From: a virus
Strand: one strand, 5' to 3'
Virus record (IMG/VR): IMGVR_UViG_3300032893_000104
Span: 1 to 44,245 of that record
DNA: 44,245 nt
Made by a program: the position numbers and the translations under genes. Below the pieces are notes generated by a model that was not told where the DNA came from, did no database searches, and worked only from the letters and a program-made list of their open reading frames with translations. Shown here piece after piece: positions 31,381-39,201 of the stretch (the stretch's first letter is position 1; each line of letters starts with the position of its first letter).

Positions 31381-32802
31381 TTACGCCTGGGTGATGAACG
31401 TCACTGACTGTGGTTGTGCTCCTGTCGCAGTGAGAATGAGGGTGATGCAGGTGCCGTTAAGATCACCCGCAGCAAGGACGAGACTGTACAACCCATCCCC
31501 GACTTCCGTGGGGGAGTTGGTGGTGGTGTTGATTGCACCACCGTCGATGGTTCGCTGGGACACGACGGTCAGCCCGGTCTGAAGTGCGCCGGTCGTGGCT
31601 GAGAACATCGGGAAGGTGAAGGTGATGGAGGAGTTCTTCTTCACCGTGAGCTGCTGCGGTGCGAGATTCACCGCCCCGGCGGTGGAGATCGCCAACGAGG
31701 AGAAGTTCGTCGGGAAGGTTTGAGTCAGCCCATAGCCGGTCTTGTCATCATTCACCACCGTCTCGACCTTGGGTTGTCCACCCGTCGTTGGGGTCAGGAC
31801 CAACGTCCCGAGCCAGTACTTCACGTCGACTACGGGAACCCCACCCACATTCGGCGTGGCGATGTTCGTCCCGTTCCACTGCACGACGTTGACGTTGGTC
31901 GATGCCGCTGCATTTACATTCGGGATTCCAGAGGTAAACGTTCCTGCCGTCCCACCGAAGTCTTCGACGTCTACCTTCGGGAGGTTGTTAGTATCAGTTA
32001 ACGCCGCATGGTTATTGTAGTTCTTGACGTTCACATCAAGCACTCCACCCGTCGCAGCAGTAGCGATAGTCCCGAGCACGTACTTCACATCAATCAACGG
32101 CACGCCGCCAAGATTCGGCGTCGCAACATTCGTCCCACTCCATTGCGTCACATTCACATTCGTCGAGGCGTTTGCATTCGGCACCCCGGACGTGAACGTC
32201 CCCGCCGCTCCGCCAAAATCCTCCACATCGACCTTAGGAAGATTATTCGCATCTGTCTGTGCGGTATGGTTGTTGAAGTTCTTCACGTTCACATCCGGCA
32301 CGCCGCCGGTCACCGCCGTCACCGCCGTCCCGAGCCAGTCCGTCACGTCGACCTTCGGTACCCCGCCGATATTCGGCGTCGCTACCGCGGTGCCGTTCCA
32401 TTGAATCACATTCGTCGGCTGCGTTGCGGTCGTAAGATTAAACGCGTTGAGCTGGATCTCGATGTTCACCGGCACCATGTTCGTCGCGCCGGAGAGTTGC
32501 ATTACCGCCCACGTCGGGGAGTTCGTCGCCGCGAGGACGGCATTGGGCACGCCGATCTCATACATCCCCGGCATGTGCGTCGCGGAGATCTCTACAAACC
32601 CCGCTGACGTCCACGTCCCCAGCGACTCAGTCGTAGGAGTGATCGCCGTCGCCGCGGTAGAGTCTTCCCGGTAGTAGTACCATATCAACCCGGACGACGC
32701 AGAGGTCAACCCTGTCAACCCCACCCCAGTCGTCTTCGACGCATCCTGGATGAAGATCACAATCCGTTTTGATGTGACACCTTGTGTGAGTTCGAGTTTC
32801 AT
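31381..32802 (-). CDS. Fibre-like repeat protein
   Basis: 473 residues. The N-terminal ~125 residues resemble a small baseplate/fibre anchor (GLIWYYYREDSTAATAI, EIGVPNAVLAA, MVPVNIEIQLNAFN). Then come two full copies and one partial copy of an ~87-residue repeat (QW-GT-ATPN-GGVP...VDV...NNLPKVDVEDFGG). The C-terminus is a separate beta domain (QQLTVKKNSSITFTFPMF, VVSQRTIDGGAI, GTCITLILTATG), resembling virion beta-sandwich domains. Likely a side fibre. Confidence 0.65.
   Translation of the reverse strand: MKLELTQGVTSKRIVIFIQDASKTTGVGLTGLTSASSGLIWYYYREDSTAATAITPTTESLGTWTSAGFVEISATHMPGMYEIGVPNAVLAATNSPTWAVMQLSGATNMVPVNIEIQLNAFNLTTATQPTNVIQWNGTAVATPNIGGVPKVDVTDWLGTAVTAVTGGVPDVNVKNFNNHTAQTDANNLPKVDVEDFGGAAGTFTSGVPNANASTNVNVTQWSGTNVATPNLGGVPLIDVKYVLGTIATAATGGVLDVNVKNYNNHAALTDTNNLPKVDVEDFGGTAGTFTSGIPNVNAAASTNVNVVQWNGTNIATPNVGGVPVVDVKYWLGTLVLTPTTGGQPKVETVVNDDKTGYGLTQTFPTNFSSLAISTAGAVNLAPQQLTVKKNSSITFTFPMFSATTGALQTGLTVVSQRTIDGGAINTTTNSPTEVGDGLYSLVLAAGDLNGTCITLILTATGAQPQSVTFITQA
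31756..32412 (-). repeat. Tandem ~87-residue coding repeats in the fibre-like gene
   Basis: QWNG/QWSG markers occur at residues 134, 220 and 308, a period of 86-88 residues (about 260 bases). DNA identity between units is high enough to be visible by eye (for example the stretch encoding NNLPKVDVEDFGG). Confidence 0.7.
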
Positions 32803-32803
32803 G

Positions 32804-33487
32804 TTATCCTCTCATCCCTGCGGACATGTCTCCGAGAATCACGCCGCCTCCGCCACCACCCCCACCGCTGTATCCAATTAACCCTACCGCTCCGAGGAAG
32901 AAGTTTCGTCCGGCGGTGGTGTCGGTCAGCGTGGTGATACACGTCCCTGGGAGGGTGAAGTCCGTATCAGCCAACACCAACGACTCCCCACCACCTTCCG
33001 CGGTGTGTTCACGAATGTTCCCCGACGAGATCGCCCAGCCGTCTGACCCGCTGGTTTCATAACATATCGGCACGAGGAGGAATTCCGTTACCGTTCCAGC
33101 GGTGCCGTAGCTTTGGATGTCGTAATTATAGATCCACGTCGAGATCCCAAAGATCTCCTGCACCCAATTCGAGAAGTAGTGATACGACGTCGGAGCGTTG
33201 TAGTCCGCAGCGATGTAGCTTGTATTCGCACCGGACGCTCCACTGAAGGTCAATGTCGCAGTTCCAGCCCCGACATTTGTCGCGACGAACACCGTCACGT
33301 TCCCCGTCGGATGTACACCGAGCTTTGTGTAGGTATTCCCGAGATTGTCCGTCACCGACGTCGCCAGCGTCCCACCGAACTCTGCATTCGCGGCGACAAT
33401 CACATCCCCGGCAGTCGACGCGGCAGTGAAGGTCAGGGTGTTAGTGCCCTGAGTGTGGATGCTAGTGACGTAGACAAAGGATGGCAT
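32804..33487 (-). CDS. Virion beta-sandwich protein
   Basis: 227 residues without a signal peptide. Beta-rich: TLTFTAASTAGDVIVAAN, SVTDNLGNTYTKLG, NVTVFVATNVGAGTATLTFSG, TSYIAADYNAP, the order typical of phage-associated jelly-roll domains. Similar strands occur in the secreted 252-residue protein at 41256-42014. The Gly-rich C-terminus (YSGGGGGGGGVILGD) is a flexible end. One base separates it from the fibre-like gene. Confidence 0.6.
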   Translation of the reverse strand: MPSFVYVTSIHTQGTNTLTFTAASTAGDVIVAANAEFGGTLATSVTDNLGNTYTKLGVHPTGNVTVFVATNVGAGTATLTFSGASGANTSYIAADYNAPTSYHYFSNWVQEIFGISTWIYNYDIQSYGTAGTVTEFLLVPICYETSGSDGWAISSGNIREHTAEGGGESLVLADTDFTLPGTCITTLTDTTAGRNFFLGAVGLIGYSGGGGGGGGVILGDMSAGMRG

Positions 33488-33490
33488 AGG

Positions 33491-33964
33491 TTAGACTTCG
33501 TGTTCCTTTAGGTAATCCAGGATTTTTGGAATCAGATGAATCTTATTCTCAACATGCCCGACTATGAGATTACATTCAGCACAAAGTAGTTTTCGAACTT
33601 CGCCTGTGTTGTGGTTGTGATCTACACAAAGGCGAGTTGCAATTCCGCCACCACGAACCTTACGTTCTGCGGGAGGTTGACCACAAATTTCACAAACACC
33701 ATTTTGATCAGCTACCATCTGATCAAACTGCTCAGGAGTAAGACCGTATAATGTCTTTAACGCATTAGTTCGAATTCGTTCTTTTCGTTTGTGATAGTGT
33801 CTTTTGTGATTTCGTGCCTGTGAAGCTTTTCGTAACTCTGGCCGTCGAGCATCGTGCTCTTTAACCCACTGTCTAACCTTGTCTGGATTTGCTTTCTTAT
33901 AAGCAGCCACATTCGCCTTGATTCGCTCTTTATTTTTCTGATAGTAAAGTTGGCTGTAAGTCAT
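33491..33964 (-). CDS. HNH endonuclease of the endonuclease VII type (probable mobile intruder)
   Basis: 157 residues. The N-terminal half is Lys/Arg-rich helix; the C-terminal half is the nuclease: YGLTPEQFDQMVADQNG, CEIC (91-94), LCVDHNH (112-118), GEVRKLLCAECN with the second Cys pair (128-131). These zinc-binding and catalytic His positions match the recombination endonuclease VII/HNH family, often found as free-standing homing-type genes in phages. Its visibly AT-rich base composition contrasts with both flanking virion genes, and it separates the neck adaptor from the beta-sandwich protein, both signs of insertion. Confidence 0.8.
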   Translation of the reverse strand: MTYSQLYYQKNKERIKANVAAYKKANPDKVRQWVKEHDARRPELRKASQARNHKRHYHKRKERIRTNALKTLYGLTPEQFDQMVADQNGVCEICGQPPAERKVRGGGIATRLCVDHNHNTGEVRKLLCAECNLIVGHVENKIHLIPKILDYLKEHEV

Positions 33965-33969
33965 TGATT

Positions 33970-34695
33970 CTAAAACCAGGTACTGAAGAGAGTGTTATGT
34001 TGGCCCACGTTTAATATATCCCCTTCGTACTTCCCAGCGAATCGCAACGACGGAGCCTTATCCGGGAAGTACTGCTCCCACTGAGTTCGGATACGTATCC
34101 CCTGTTTGATAAACTTCGCTTTGTACCTCGCGCCTTTCTGAAGGTCCTGCTGCGGTCCGGGCCGCATATACGCCCGCATCGCACAGTAGTTTACGGCGGA
34201 ATACTTTGTCCATGCAGGAATAGACATCGGAGTCGTCGTGTCAGTGCCGAACGTCACAGCCTGCGGGAACTCCACCACGAGAGTATCCGTCGTAGTCGTG
34301 GCAGGCGGCGGCCATACCGACAGGGTGTTGATATCATCTTGGTAGACAATCTCCGGCACACCGGGTTGCACACCTCGCCAATCCCGCTGGATCATCTCTA
34401 ACTCTTCTTTGTTCCGGCCCGGGATGCGGTAGCCGTTCCACCACGCTCGGCCTGGCCGAAGCATAATCGGGGAGATATTCGTCAATGTGAACGTAGTTGT
34501 CCCACCCGACGTCGTATGCGTGGCCGACCCCCAGACGAACTCAAACCGATCCTGGAGCAGGTTCTGCCAGTCTTCGAGATACCGATTGACTTCCTTATCC
34601 GACCAAGACCATCCCATCGTGCCGGTTGGGTCCATGAGTTCCCGACGTACCGCCGCGTTGAGTTGAGCCTGGGTCCAGAGATCAGCCAGCGCCAT
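33970..34695 (-). CDS. Neck/head-tail adaptor protein, first copy
   Basis: 241 residues beginning MALADLWTQAQLNAAVRRELMD. The order of helices, central Pro-rich strands (TLSVWPPPATTTTDTLVVEFPQ) and the late helical part (WTKYSAVNYCAMRAYMRPGPQQDLQKGARYKAKF, in part) matches adaptors that sit under the portal. A second, longer protein of this pattern is at 30520-31377. It ends next to the inserted HNH gene and begins 2 bases from the 77-residue gene. Confidence 0.6.
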   Translation of the reverse strand: MALADLWTQAQLNAAVRRELMDPTGTMGWSWSDKEVNRYLEDWQNLLQDRFEFVWGSATHTTSGGTTTFTLTNISPIMLRPGRAWWNGYRIPGRNKEELEMIQRDWRGVQPGVPEIVYQDDINTLSVWPPPATTTTDTLVVEFPQAVTFGTDTTTPMSIPAWTKYSAVNYCAMRAYMRPGPQQDLQKGARYKAKFIKQGIRIRTQWEQYFPDKAPSLRFAGKYEGDILNVGQHNTLFSTWF

Positions 34696-34697
34696 GA

Positions 34698-34931
34698 TTA
34701 CCCTTCAAACCCGTTGTCGACTTTGTCCAATGCGTCAGCATGGGCGATAGCCTTCGCGCAGTGGTCTTTCTGGATATGGTCCAGCACCCACCGTCCAGCG
34801 ATGCCATACCAACGCCCTTGGAGTGCGGCCCGACCTGTCATGGACGAGATCGTCTCTTGTGGAGGTGCGCCGAAAAGCGACGCTCCAGCACGGTCGAGGT
34901 TATAGAGGAAGTCTATCGCAAAGTTAGCCAT
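34698..34931 (-). CDS. Conserved-looking small protein next to the lysozyme gene
   Basis: 77 residues, FAIDFLYNLDRAGASLFGAPPQETISSMTGR then WYGIAGRWVLDHIQKDHCAKAIAHADALDKVDNG, quoted in pieces. This layout (an Asp-Arg pair, PPQETISS, and a C-terminal HxxxAIxHAxxLDxVD) is one I have seen in many phage lysis or morphogenesis neighbourhoods, without a known function. No membrane segment, so it is not a holin. Start shares one base with the lysozyme-like stop. Confidence 0.65.
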   Translation of the reverse strand: MANFAIDFLYNLDRAGASLFGAPPQETISSMTGRAALQGRWYGIAGRWVLDHIQKDHCAKAIAHADALDKVDNGFEG

Positions 34932-35317
34932 TAAGGAATCTCCACAATGTCGAGGTAGTTCTGCAACGGCTCGTCGAGGTCGGTGATGCCAACCCGCCGT
35001 GCGGTCTCAGTGAGGTAGACTTCGGTGTTGTTACCGTCGGTCGGGGGAGCCCAGGAGTAGACGAGCTGTCGGAGGGACACTCCTCGGGCAATGTCAAGGG
35101 CGATTTGGTGGTAGAGTCCTGCCAGTCCGACCGCTCGGGTCGGGGCGGCCCAGAACCCATCTGTCCGGACCGGATGAGCCAGCCATGGCGCAGCCCGAAG
35201 ATCCCCAGGGTTGTTCAGCCTCGCCGGAACCGTTCCGGGATGGAAGAACCCCTCTGCGGTGGCGATGGCCGACGCGAGGTGGTATAGGATTGTAGACGGA
35301 TCAGGTCGGGTAGGCAT
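34931..35317 (-). CDS. Lysozyme/transglycosylase-like peptidoglycan hydrolase
   Basis: 128 residues. HLASAIATAEGFF (Glu22 as the likely catalytic acid), ARLNNPGDLR (33-41) and SWAPPTDGNNTEVYL fit a small muramidase/lytic-transglycosylase-type fold found in phages (AEG...NNPGNL...P..DGN.t..Y). No signal peptide. It is headed by a promoter-like element at 35367-35379, so it may be expressed on its own, as suits an endolysin; a virion-borne role is also possible given its place among virion genes. Confidence 0.65.
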   Translation of the reverse strand: MPTRPDPSTILYHLASAIATAEGFFHPGTVPARLNNPGDLRAAPWLAHPVRTDGFWAAPTRAVGLAGLYHQIALDIARGVSLRQLVYSWAPPTDGNNTEVYLTETARRVGITDLDEPLQNYLDIVEIP

Positions 35318-35366
35318 CGGTACCTTCGATCCGTTTCGTGGGTCAGGCGGGGACTGGACTACCTAC

Positions 35367-35379
35367 CATTATACCGCAA
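35367..35379 (-). promoter_or_regulatory. Promoter-like element upstream of the lysozyme-like gene
   Basis: Minus-strand TTGCGGTATAATG, identical over 13 bases to the region around the -10 of the plus-strand promoter at 6313-6325. It lies 50 bases before the ATG at 35317, in a true gap. A standard -35 is not seen at 17-18 bases. Confidence 0.5.
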
Positions 35380-36934
35380 CCTCGGCGGTTTTGGGGGTTG
35401 GGTCGAGGGTATTCAACGCCTCGATCATCCGTCCACCCGACACCCCACCGATGGCACAGATCGGACCGGCGGCGAGAAGTGACCCGTCTCGGTTGTCACG
35501 AAGCTCGCCTTGCGGGCAGGACTCCAGCGTGTAGTGGAGTTGATGACACGGGTAGCACGGGGCGACAGCCATATCCGGCTTCAACACCGTCGTGTTCGTC
35601 CAGTACTTCGTGAGGTTCTCCTCCGTCGAATGCGACAGCATGATGATCTTGGGTTTGTCGTAACATGCTGCGACGTTCATCACCATCGATTCCGGACCGA
35701 CCATCCCATCTGCGACGAGGGCAATAAACGCGAGGGTTTTCCGTAACGACCATTTCCCTGCGGTACGCACCACCTGTGGATGCTCGAACTCAAACCTCGC
35801 AGCCTCAGGCCCGCCAAGACTAAACACCACTACGTTCGGATGCTGCGGGAGCCACTCGTCCAGCACCGGCGGCATGAGGGGGTACATTTTGTGGTGGGAC
35901 GATCCGTTCAGCCCCCACCCGATGATGAACTTTCCTTTATACTCCTTCCGAAGTTCCGCAGCCTCCCGGCGTTCCGCATCGGAGAAGAACAACTCCCCAC
36001 GCGTGCCGGTGCAGGTCGGATACCCACCCAACGCCATCGTCTGATCGTAATAGTTCGTCTTCCCGCAGGTCTCATCCCGCCAAGCCTTCGGGGTGAAGTA
36101 GTCCCTCCGACCTTCGACCTTCAACAGCTTCCCTTCGATGGACTCGGACAGGTTGATATACCTATCATACTCCCCAGCCCATTCTTTCCAATACGGCCCG
36201 AGGTCTTTATTCGGTATCGCCTCGCGTTCCTGCAGGACGATGTTATGCACATACGGATTGTTCTCCAACACCGGAGCCGCATATGGGGTAATGTTCATCG
36301 TCACCTCATACCCGTCGTCGTACAACTGTTTGATCAACGGCGTGATCATCACCATATCCCCGAGCGCCCCGTACCGGGCGATACACGCCCGAGGTTTCGT
36401 CTTCGCTTTCGGGTACATGATCGTCCCCTTCGTCCCGGCGATCTTCTTCGCCACGAGAAGCATATCATCCCCGCGGATGATCTGTTCTTTGATCCGCCAC
36501 GCGCCGACCGACGTGATCAACCCGACCAGCGCGGTCTCGTCGAACTGGAATTGTAGGTTTGGATTCGGGGGGACGTTCCTCTTGAGATACAACACCAGAT
36601 GCCCGCCTCGGCGGAGCTTCCCGACGATCTGCCGGACAACCCCCGTCGGCGATGGCGACGCCCCGAGACTCGGCCCTACCACGACATGATCAAACGATTC
36701 ATCCGCAAATATATCAAACCTTCCATCACACACCGTGACGTTCGGGTTCGGAAGTATATCCATATTCAGCGAGAACTTCCCCGGAGCGGTGGCGACCCGT
36801 GGAAACAGATCGTCACCTACCCCGAAGGACAGACCACGCCCGAGGAGATACCCCACGGAGCGAAACCTCACCCAACCTTGTGTTACCGGCGGAGCTGGGA
36901 TCTTATTCGGCGATGGGATAGTCATAAGCGTCAT
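35369..36934 (-). CDS. Methyltransferase-like/GT9 glycosyltransferase fusion
   Basis: 521 residues. The N-terminal ~165 residues look like a degenerate SAM-methyltransferase fold: GYLLGRGLSFGVGDDLFP (the Gly-rich loop place), NMDILPNPN, DESFDHVVVGPSL and LRRGGHLVLYLK. The remainder is a GT9/heptosyltransferase-like domain: ARYGALGDMVMITPLIKQLYDDGYEVTM at its start and KTLAFIALVADGMVGPESMVMNVAACYDKPKIIML near its end. Such enzymes add sugars to lipopolysaccharide or other glycans; in a phage they could change host surface sugars or decorate virions. Two possible ATGs (36934 and 36925), both without strong SD. Confidence 0.75.
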   Translation of the reverse strand: MTLMTIPSPNKIPAPPVTQGWVRFRSVGYLLGRGLSFGVGDDLFPRVATAPGKFSLNMDILPNPNVTVCDGRFDIFADESFDHVVVGPSLGASPSPTGVVRQIVGKLRRGGHLVLYLKRNVPPNPNLQFQFDETALVGLITSVGAWRIKEQIIRGDDMLLVAKKIAGTKGTIMYPKAKTKPRACIARYGALGDMVMITPLIKQLYDDGYEVTMNITPYAAPVLENNPYVHNIVLQEREAIPNKDLGPYWKEWAGEYDRYINLSESIEGKLLKVEGRRDYFTPKAWRDETCGKTNYYDQTMALGGYPTCTGTRGELFFSDAERREAAELRKEYKGKFIIGWGLNGSSHHKMYPLMPPVLDEWLPQHPNVVVFSLGGPEAARFEFEHPQVVRTAGKWSLRKTLAFIALVADGMVGPESMVMNVAACYDKPKIIMLSHSTEENLTKYWTNTTVLKPDMAVAPCYPCHQLHYTLESCPQGELRDNRDGSLLAAGPICAIGGVSGGRMIEALNTLDPTPKTAEVAV

Positions 36935-37418
36935 CGTCGCTAGCGGGTGGGGGAGTGAATGCGAGGGAGAAAAGGAGCTGGCCGTTGAAGGCTTGATACG
37001 CCCCGCGGAACTTCCCCTGATGGGGACGCAACGCAGCCCGCAACGCGCGTACGGAGACCGGGACTTGATGATCGTTTACTTCATCACGGATACCCTGGAT
37101 CTCCACACCCGCTTTGGCGAGTTCGGCCCAGCCGGGCCATGGACGACCGGTTTCGGAGAGGTAGAATCGGAACCCACCCCCGTGACCTGCGTTGAGATGT
37201 GCTACCACATTCTCCGCAGTGGGGATGAGGGCGGTCTTACATGCTTCATCAGCAGGATGACCGGGGAGGCAATCACACAAGATCCGAGACACGCTCAGAC
37301 CTGCTTTATCGAAAGTGTCCCAACGGGTGTAGGTCTCCCGTATGGTCTTCGATGTAGTTTCGGGTTCGGCCACAGCGACGGGCGCTGCGCTCGACACGGG
37401 GGAAGTAGACTTAGCCAT
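36903..37418 (-). CDS. Hypothetical protein of the head gene cluster
   Basis: 171 residues. The Ala/Pro/Thr-rich start is followed by SRILCDCLPGHPADEACKTA (three Cys close together) and mixed alpha/beta segments (GFRFYLSETGRPWPGWAELAKAGVEI). No family recognised. It overlaps the glycosyltransferase gene by 32 bases and follows the 100-residue gene after 15 bases. Confidence 0.6.
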   Translation of the reverse strand: MAKSTSPVSSAAPVAVAEPETTSKTIRETYTRWDTFDKAGLSVSRILCDCLPGHPADEACKTALIPTAENVVAHLNAGHGGGFRFYLSETGRPWPGWAELAKAGVEIQGIRDEVNDHQVPVSVRALRAALRPHQGKFRGAYQAFNGQLLFSLAFTPPPASDDDAYDYPIAE

Positions 37419-37433
37419 ATATTCTCTTTCTTG

Positions 37434-37736
37434 TTACGGTAGTACCGGCGGAGCAAACGCATCCACCGCATCGGGGGAGATGAACTCCGATGTTTGAAAC
37501 TGCTGCGGGCCGGTCAGAACCATCACCTTCACCTCGATGGTGGCAACCCCGTCGGGGTTACTATTCGCGAGGAGGGCAAAAGTCCGGGCTCCAGCAATCG
37601 CTCCGGGCTGACCTTCGGCTGCGTTGGGACCGGCGTACACCTGATCCGGACATCGGATCGCCACGATCTCCAACGGAGGATTATGGGCCGACATAAGACC
37701 ATTCAGCGCGGGGAGCTGAGCTGCGGATAGTTTCAT
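37434..37736 (-). CDS. Small head-cluster protein, 100 residues
   Basis: Start taken at ATG 37736 (MKLSAAQLPALNG) because AAAGGAG lies upstream; a longer in-frame reading from 37859 would run back through the non-coding gap and into the decoration gene without support. Predicted beta-rich second half (TFALLANSNPDGVATIEVKVMVLTG). Unknown function; probably a minor head protein. Confidence 0.6.
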   Translation of the reverse strand: MKLSAAQLPALNGLMSAHNPPLEIVAIRCPDQVYAGPNAAEGQPGAIAGARTFALLANSNPDGVATIEVKVMVLTGPQQFQTSEFISPDAVDAFAPPVLP

Positions 37737-37757
37737 GAAGTCTCCTTTCAAGAGTAT

Positions 37758-37783
37758 GACGGGGTTTGACCACCCACCCCGTC
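37758..37783 (-). terminator. Hairpin between head genes
   Basis: GACGGGG (37758-37764) and CCCCGTC (37777-37783) form a perfect 7-base-pair stem around 12 bases, in a 67-base gap after the decoration gene on the minus strand. No clear T-run follows, so it would at best be a partial terminator that lowers expression after the capsid genes, or an mRNA-end stabiliser. Confidence 0.35.
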
Positions 37784-37803
37784 GAAGGTTGTACAACTCG
37801 ATC

Positions 37804-38226
37804 CTAAGCTGGGAGTTCTTCCTGTTCGAAGTACAGATCCCAGGTACCAGAGGTACCACCCGAAGCGGTGAACGTCCCGATCAGACCCATCGTAGGTTGA
37901 CCACCCGCCGTGAAGGTTGAGTTCGCGGCAGTGACAACCCCGGTGAAGACCTGACCGATAGTTCCCGCACAGGAGATCGTCCCCAGCACAGCGGTACCGT
38001 TGTAGATCGTCAACGCTAGTGGAGTAGCGTTGGCATTCGGTGCGGTAACCGCAATAGCCTTCAGCCCAGTAACCGCTGTTCTTCGAAGGAACGACGGAAG
38101 CTGGCTGGCAGCGGGTTGAGCAAGCGAGTTAGACGCAGTGCCCGCGCCGGTGGAGGTCCCAAACGCGATAGCACCGGCAACTTTGACAAACGGACGAGCG
38201 TAGTATTTTTGATCAGAGTATCCCAT
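37804..38226 (-). CDS. Head decoration/minor capsid protein candidate
   Basis: 140 residues starting MGYSDQKYYARP, with AAAGGAG ahead of ATG 38226; an upstream in-frame ATG at 38292 is inside the capsid gene. Beta-rich and Ala/Thr/Gly-rich (TGLKAIAVTAPNAN, LALTIYNGTAVLGTI, FTASGGTSGTWDLYFEQ). It directly follows the major capsid gene, the usual place for capsid cement or decoration proteins. Confidence 0.6.
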   Translation of the reverse strand: MGYSDQKYYARPFVKVAGAIAFGTSTGAGTASNSLAQPAASQLPSFLRRTAVTGLKAIAVTAPNANATPLALTIYNGTAVLGTISCAGTIGQVFTGVVTAANSTFTAGGQPTMGLIGTFTASGGTSGTWDLYFEQEELPA

Positions 38227-38237
38227 GTTATTCTCCT

Positions 38238-39188
38238 TTACGCGCTCGTGACGTAGACGATGTGTTGTTCTCCATCGGTGGAGAAGTTCCACACGATCTT
38301 GAATCCCAGCAGACTATACCACGCAAGTCCCTGATCGCGACCGAAGTCGGTGGGGATCTTCACGCGGATCTCTTCCGGAACGGCGACTGCTTCGTATACA
38401 ATATCCGAACCGAAGAACAACGCCTGACCATACGCGGTGGACGAACCAATCACGTTGGACAGATAGCCGGTCTCTTCCACGAAGCGGGTCATGTAGTAGT
38501 TACCGACCTCACCGTTGAAAATATTCGTGGAGAACTGAACCGTATACTTCGACACATCCACCCATCCACCAGTACCGGTGTCAGAGTGCATCCCCGACAA
38601 CGCACCGACCGAGGCGATGCAGACGTAGTTACGTCCATCATACTTCGGGATGAGCTTTTTCTTCATGAAGTCCACGATGGAACGAGTATTCGCCGCCGAC
38701 AAGTTCGCACTCGCCGTGGCGGTAGCCGTACCATTCGTGGTGAAGATCACCGAGTTCGTGGCGGTCTGAACCGCGATGAAATCCGTGGCGACATACTGCG
38801 CGCCGCAAGCGGACTCCAGCACTTTCACCATGTCATCGCGAAGCTTCTGCTCGGTGACCGGCTCCAGTTGGAACTGGGCGAGGTTCATCAACTTCTGAGT
38901 GAACGGAATGGAGTTCCCGTACTCAAAAATCTGACCTGTGCCCTGATTGGTGATGAAATTCGTTTCGGGAATGGTGTTGGTTTCTACCAACGTCCCACCC
39001 TGCGTCGCAACGTTACCCGCCTTGTCAAACAACCACGTATCACCACGTTGCTTACCGATAGCTTCCTTCACGTCGACAAACTGACGGAATCGAAACATCG
39101 GCTGCGCTACGTGACGCAGACGTTCAGACAGATATGGCTGCGACCAGTTCCCGCCTAGGGTCGAGACTGAATAAACCTGACCTGGCAT
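38238..39188 (-). CDS. Major capsid protein (N4-gp56-like, HK97 fold)
   Basis: 316 residues, a normal length for this family. FRQFVDVKEAIGKQRGDTWLF, ETNTIPETNFITNQG, QIFEYGNSIPFTQKL (the yG-si-fT-k strand), EPVTEQKLRDDMVKVLESACGAQY, MKKKLIPKYDGRNYVCIASVGALSGMHSD and KYTVQFSTNIFNGEVGNYYMTRFVEETG, given as fragments, follow the N4-gp56 capsid pattern. It is preceded by a scaffold-like gene and followed by a decoration candidate. SD present (AAGGAG upstream). It forms the icosahedral shell. Confidence 0.85.
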   Translation of the reverse strand: MPGQVYSVSTLGGNWSQPYLSERLRHVAQPMFRFRQFVDVKEAIGKQRGDTWLFDKAGNVATQGGTLVETNTIPETNFITNQGTGQIFEYGNSIPFTQKLMNLAQFQLEPVTEQKLRDDMVKVLESACGAQYVATDFIAVQTATNSVIFTTNGTATATASANLSAANTRSIVDFMKKKLIPKYDGRNYVCIASVGALSGMHSDTGTGGWVDVSKYTVQFSTNIFNGEVGNYYMTRFVEETGYLSNVIGSSTAYGQALFFGSDIVYEAVAVPEEIRVKIPTDFGRDQGLAWYSLLGFKIVWNFSTDGEQHIVYVTSA

Positions 39189-39201
39189 AGAGTGTTACTC
39201 C

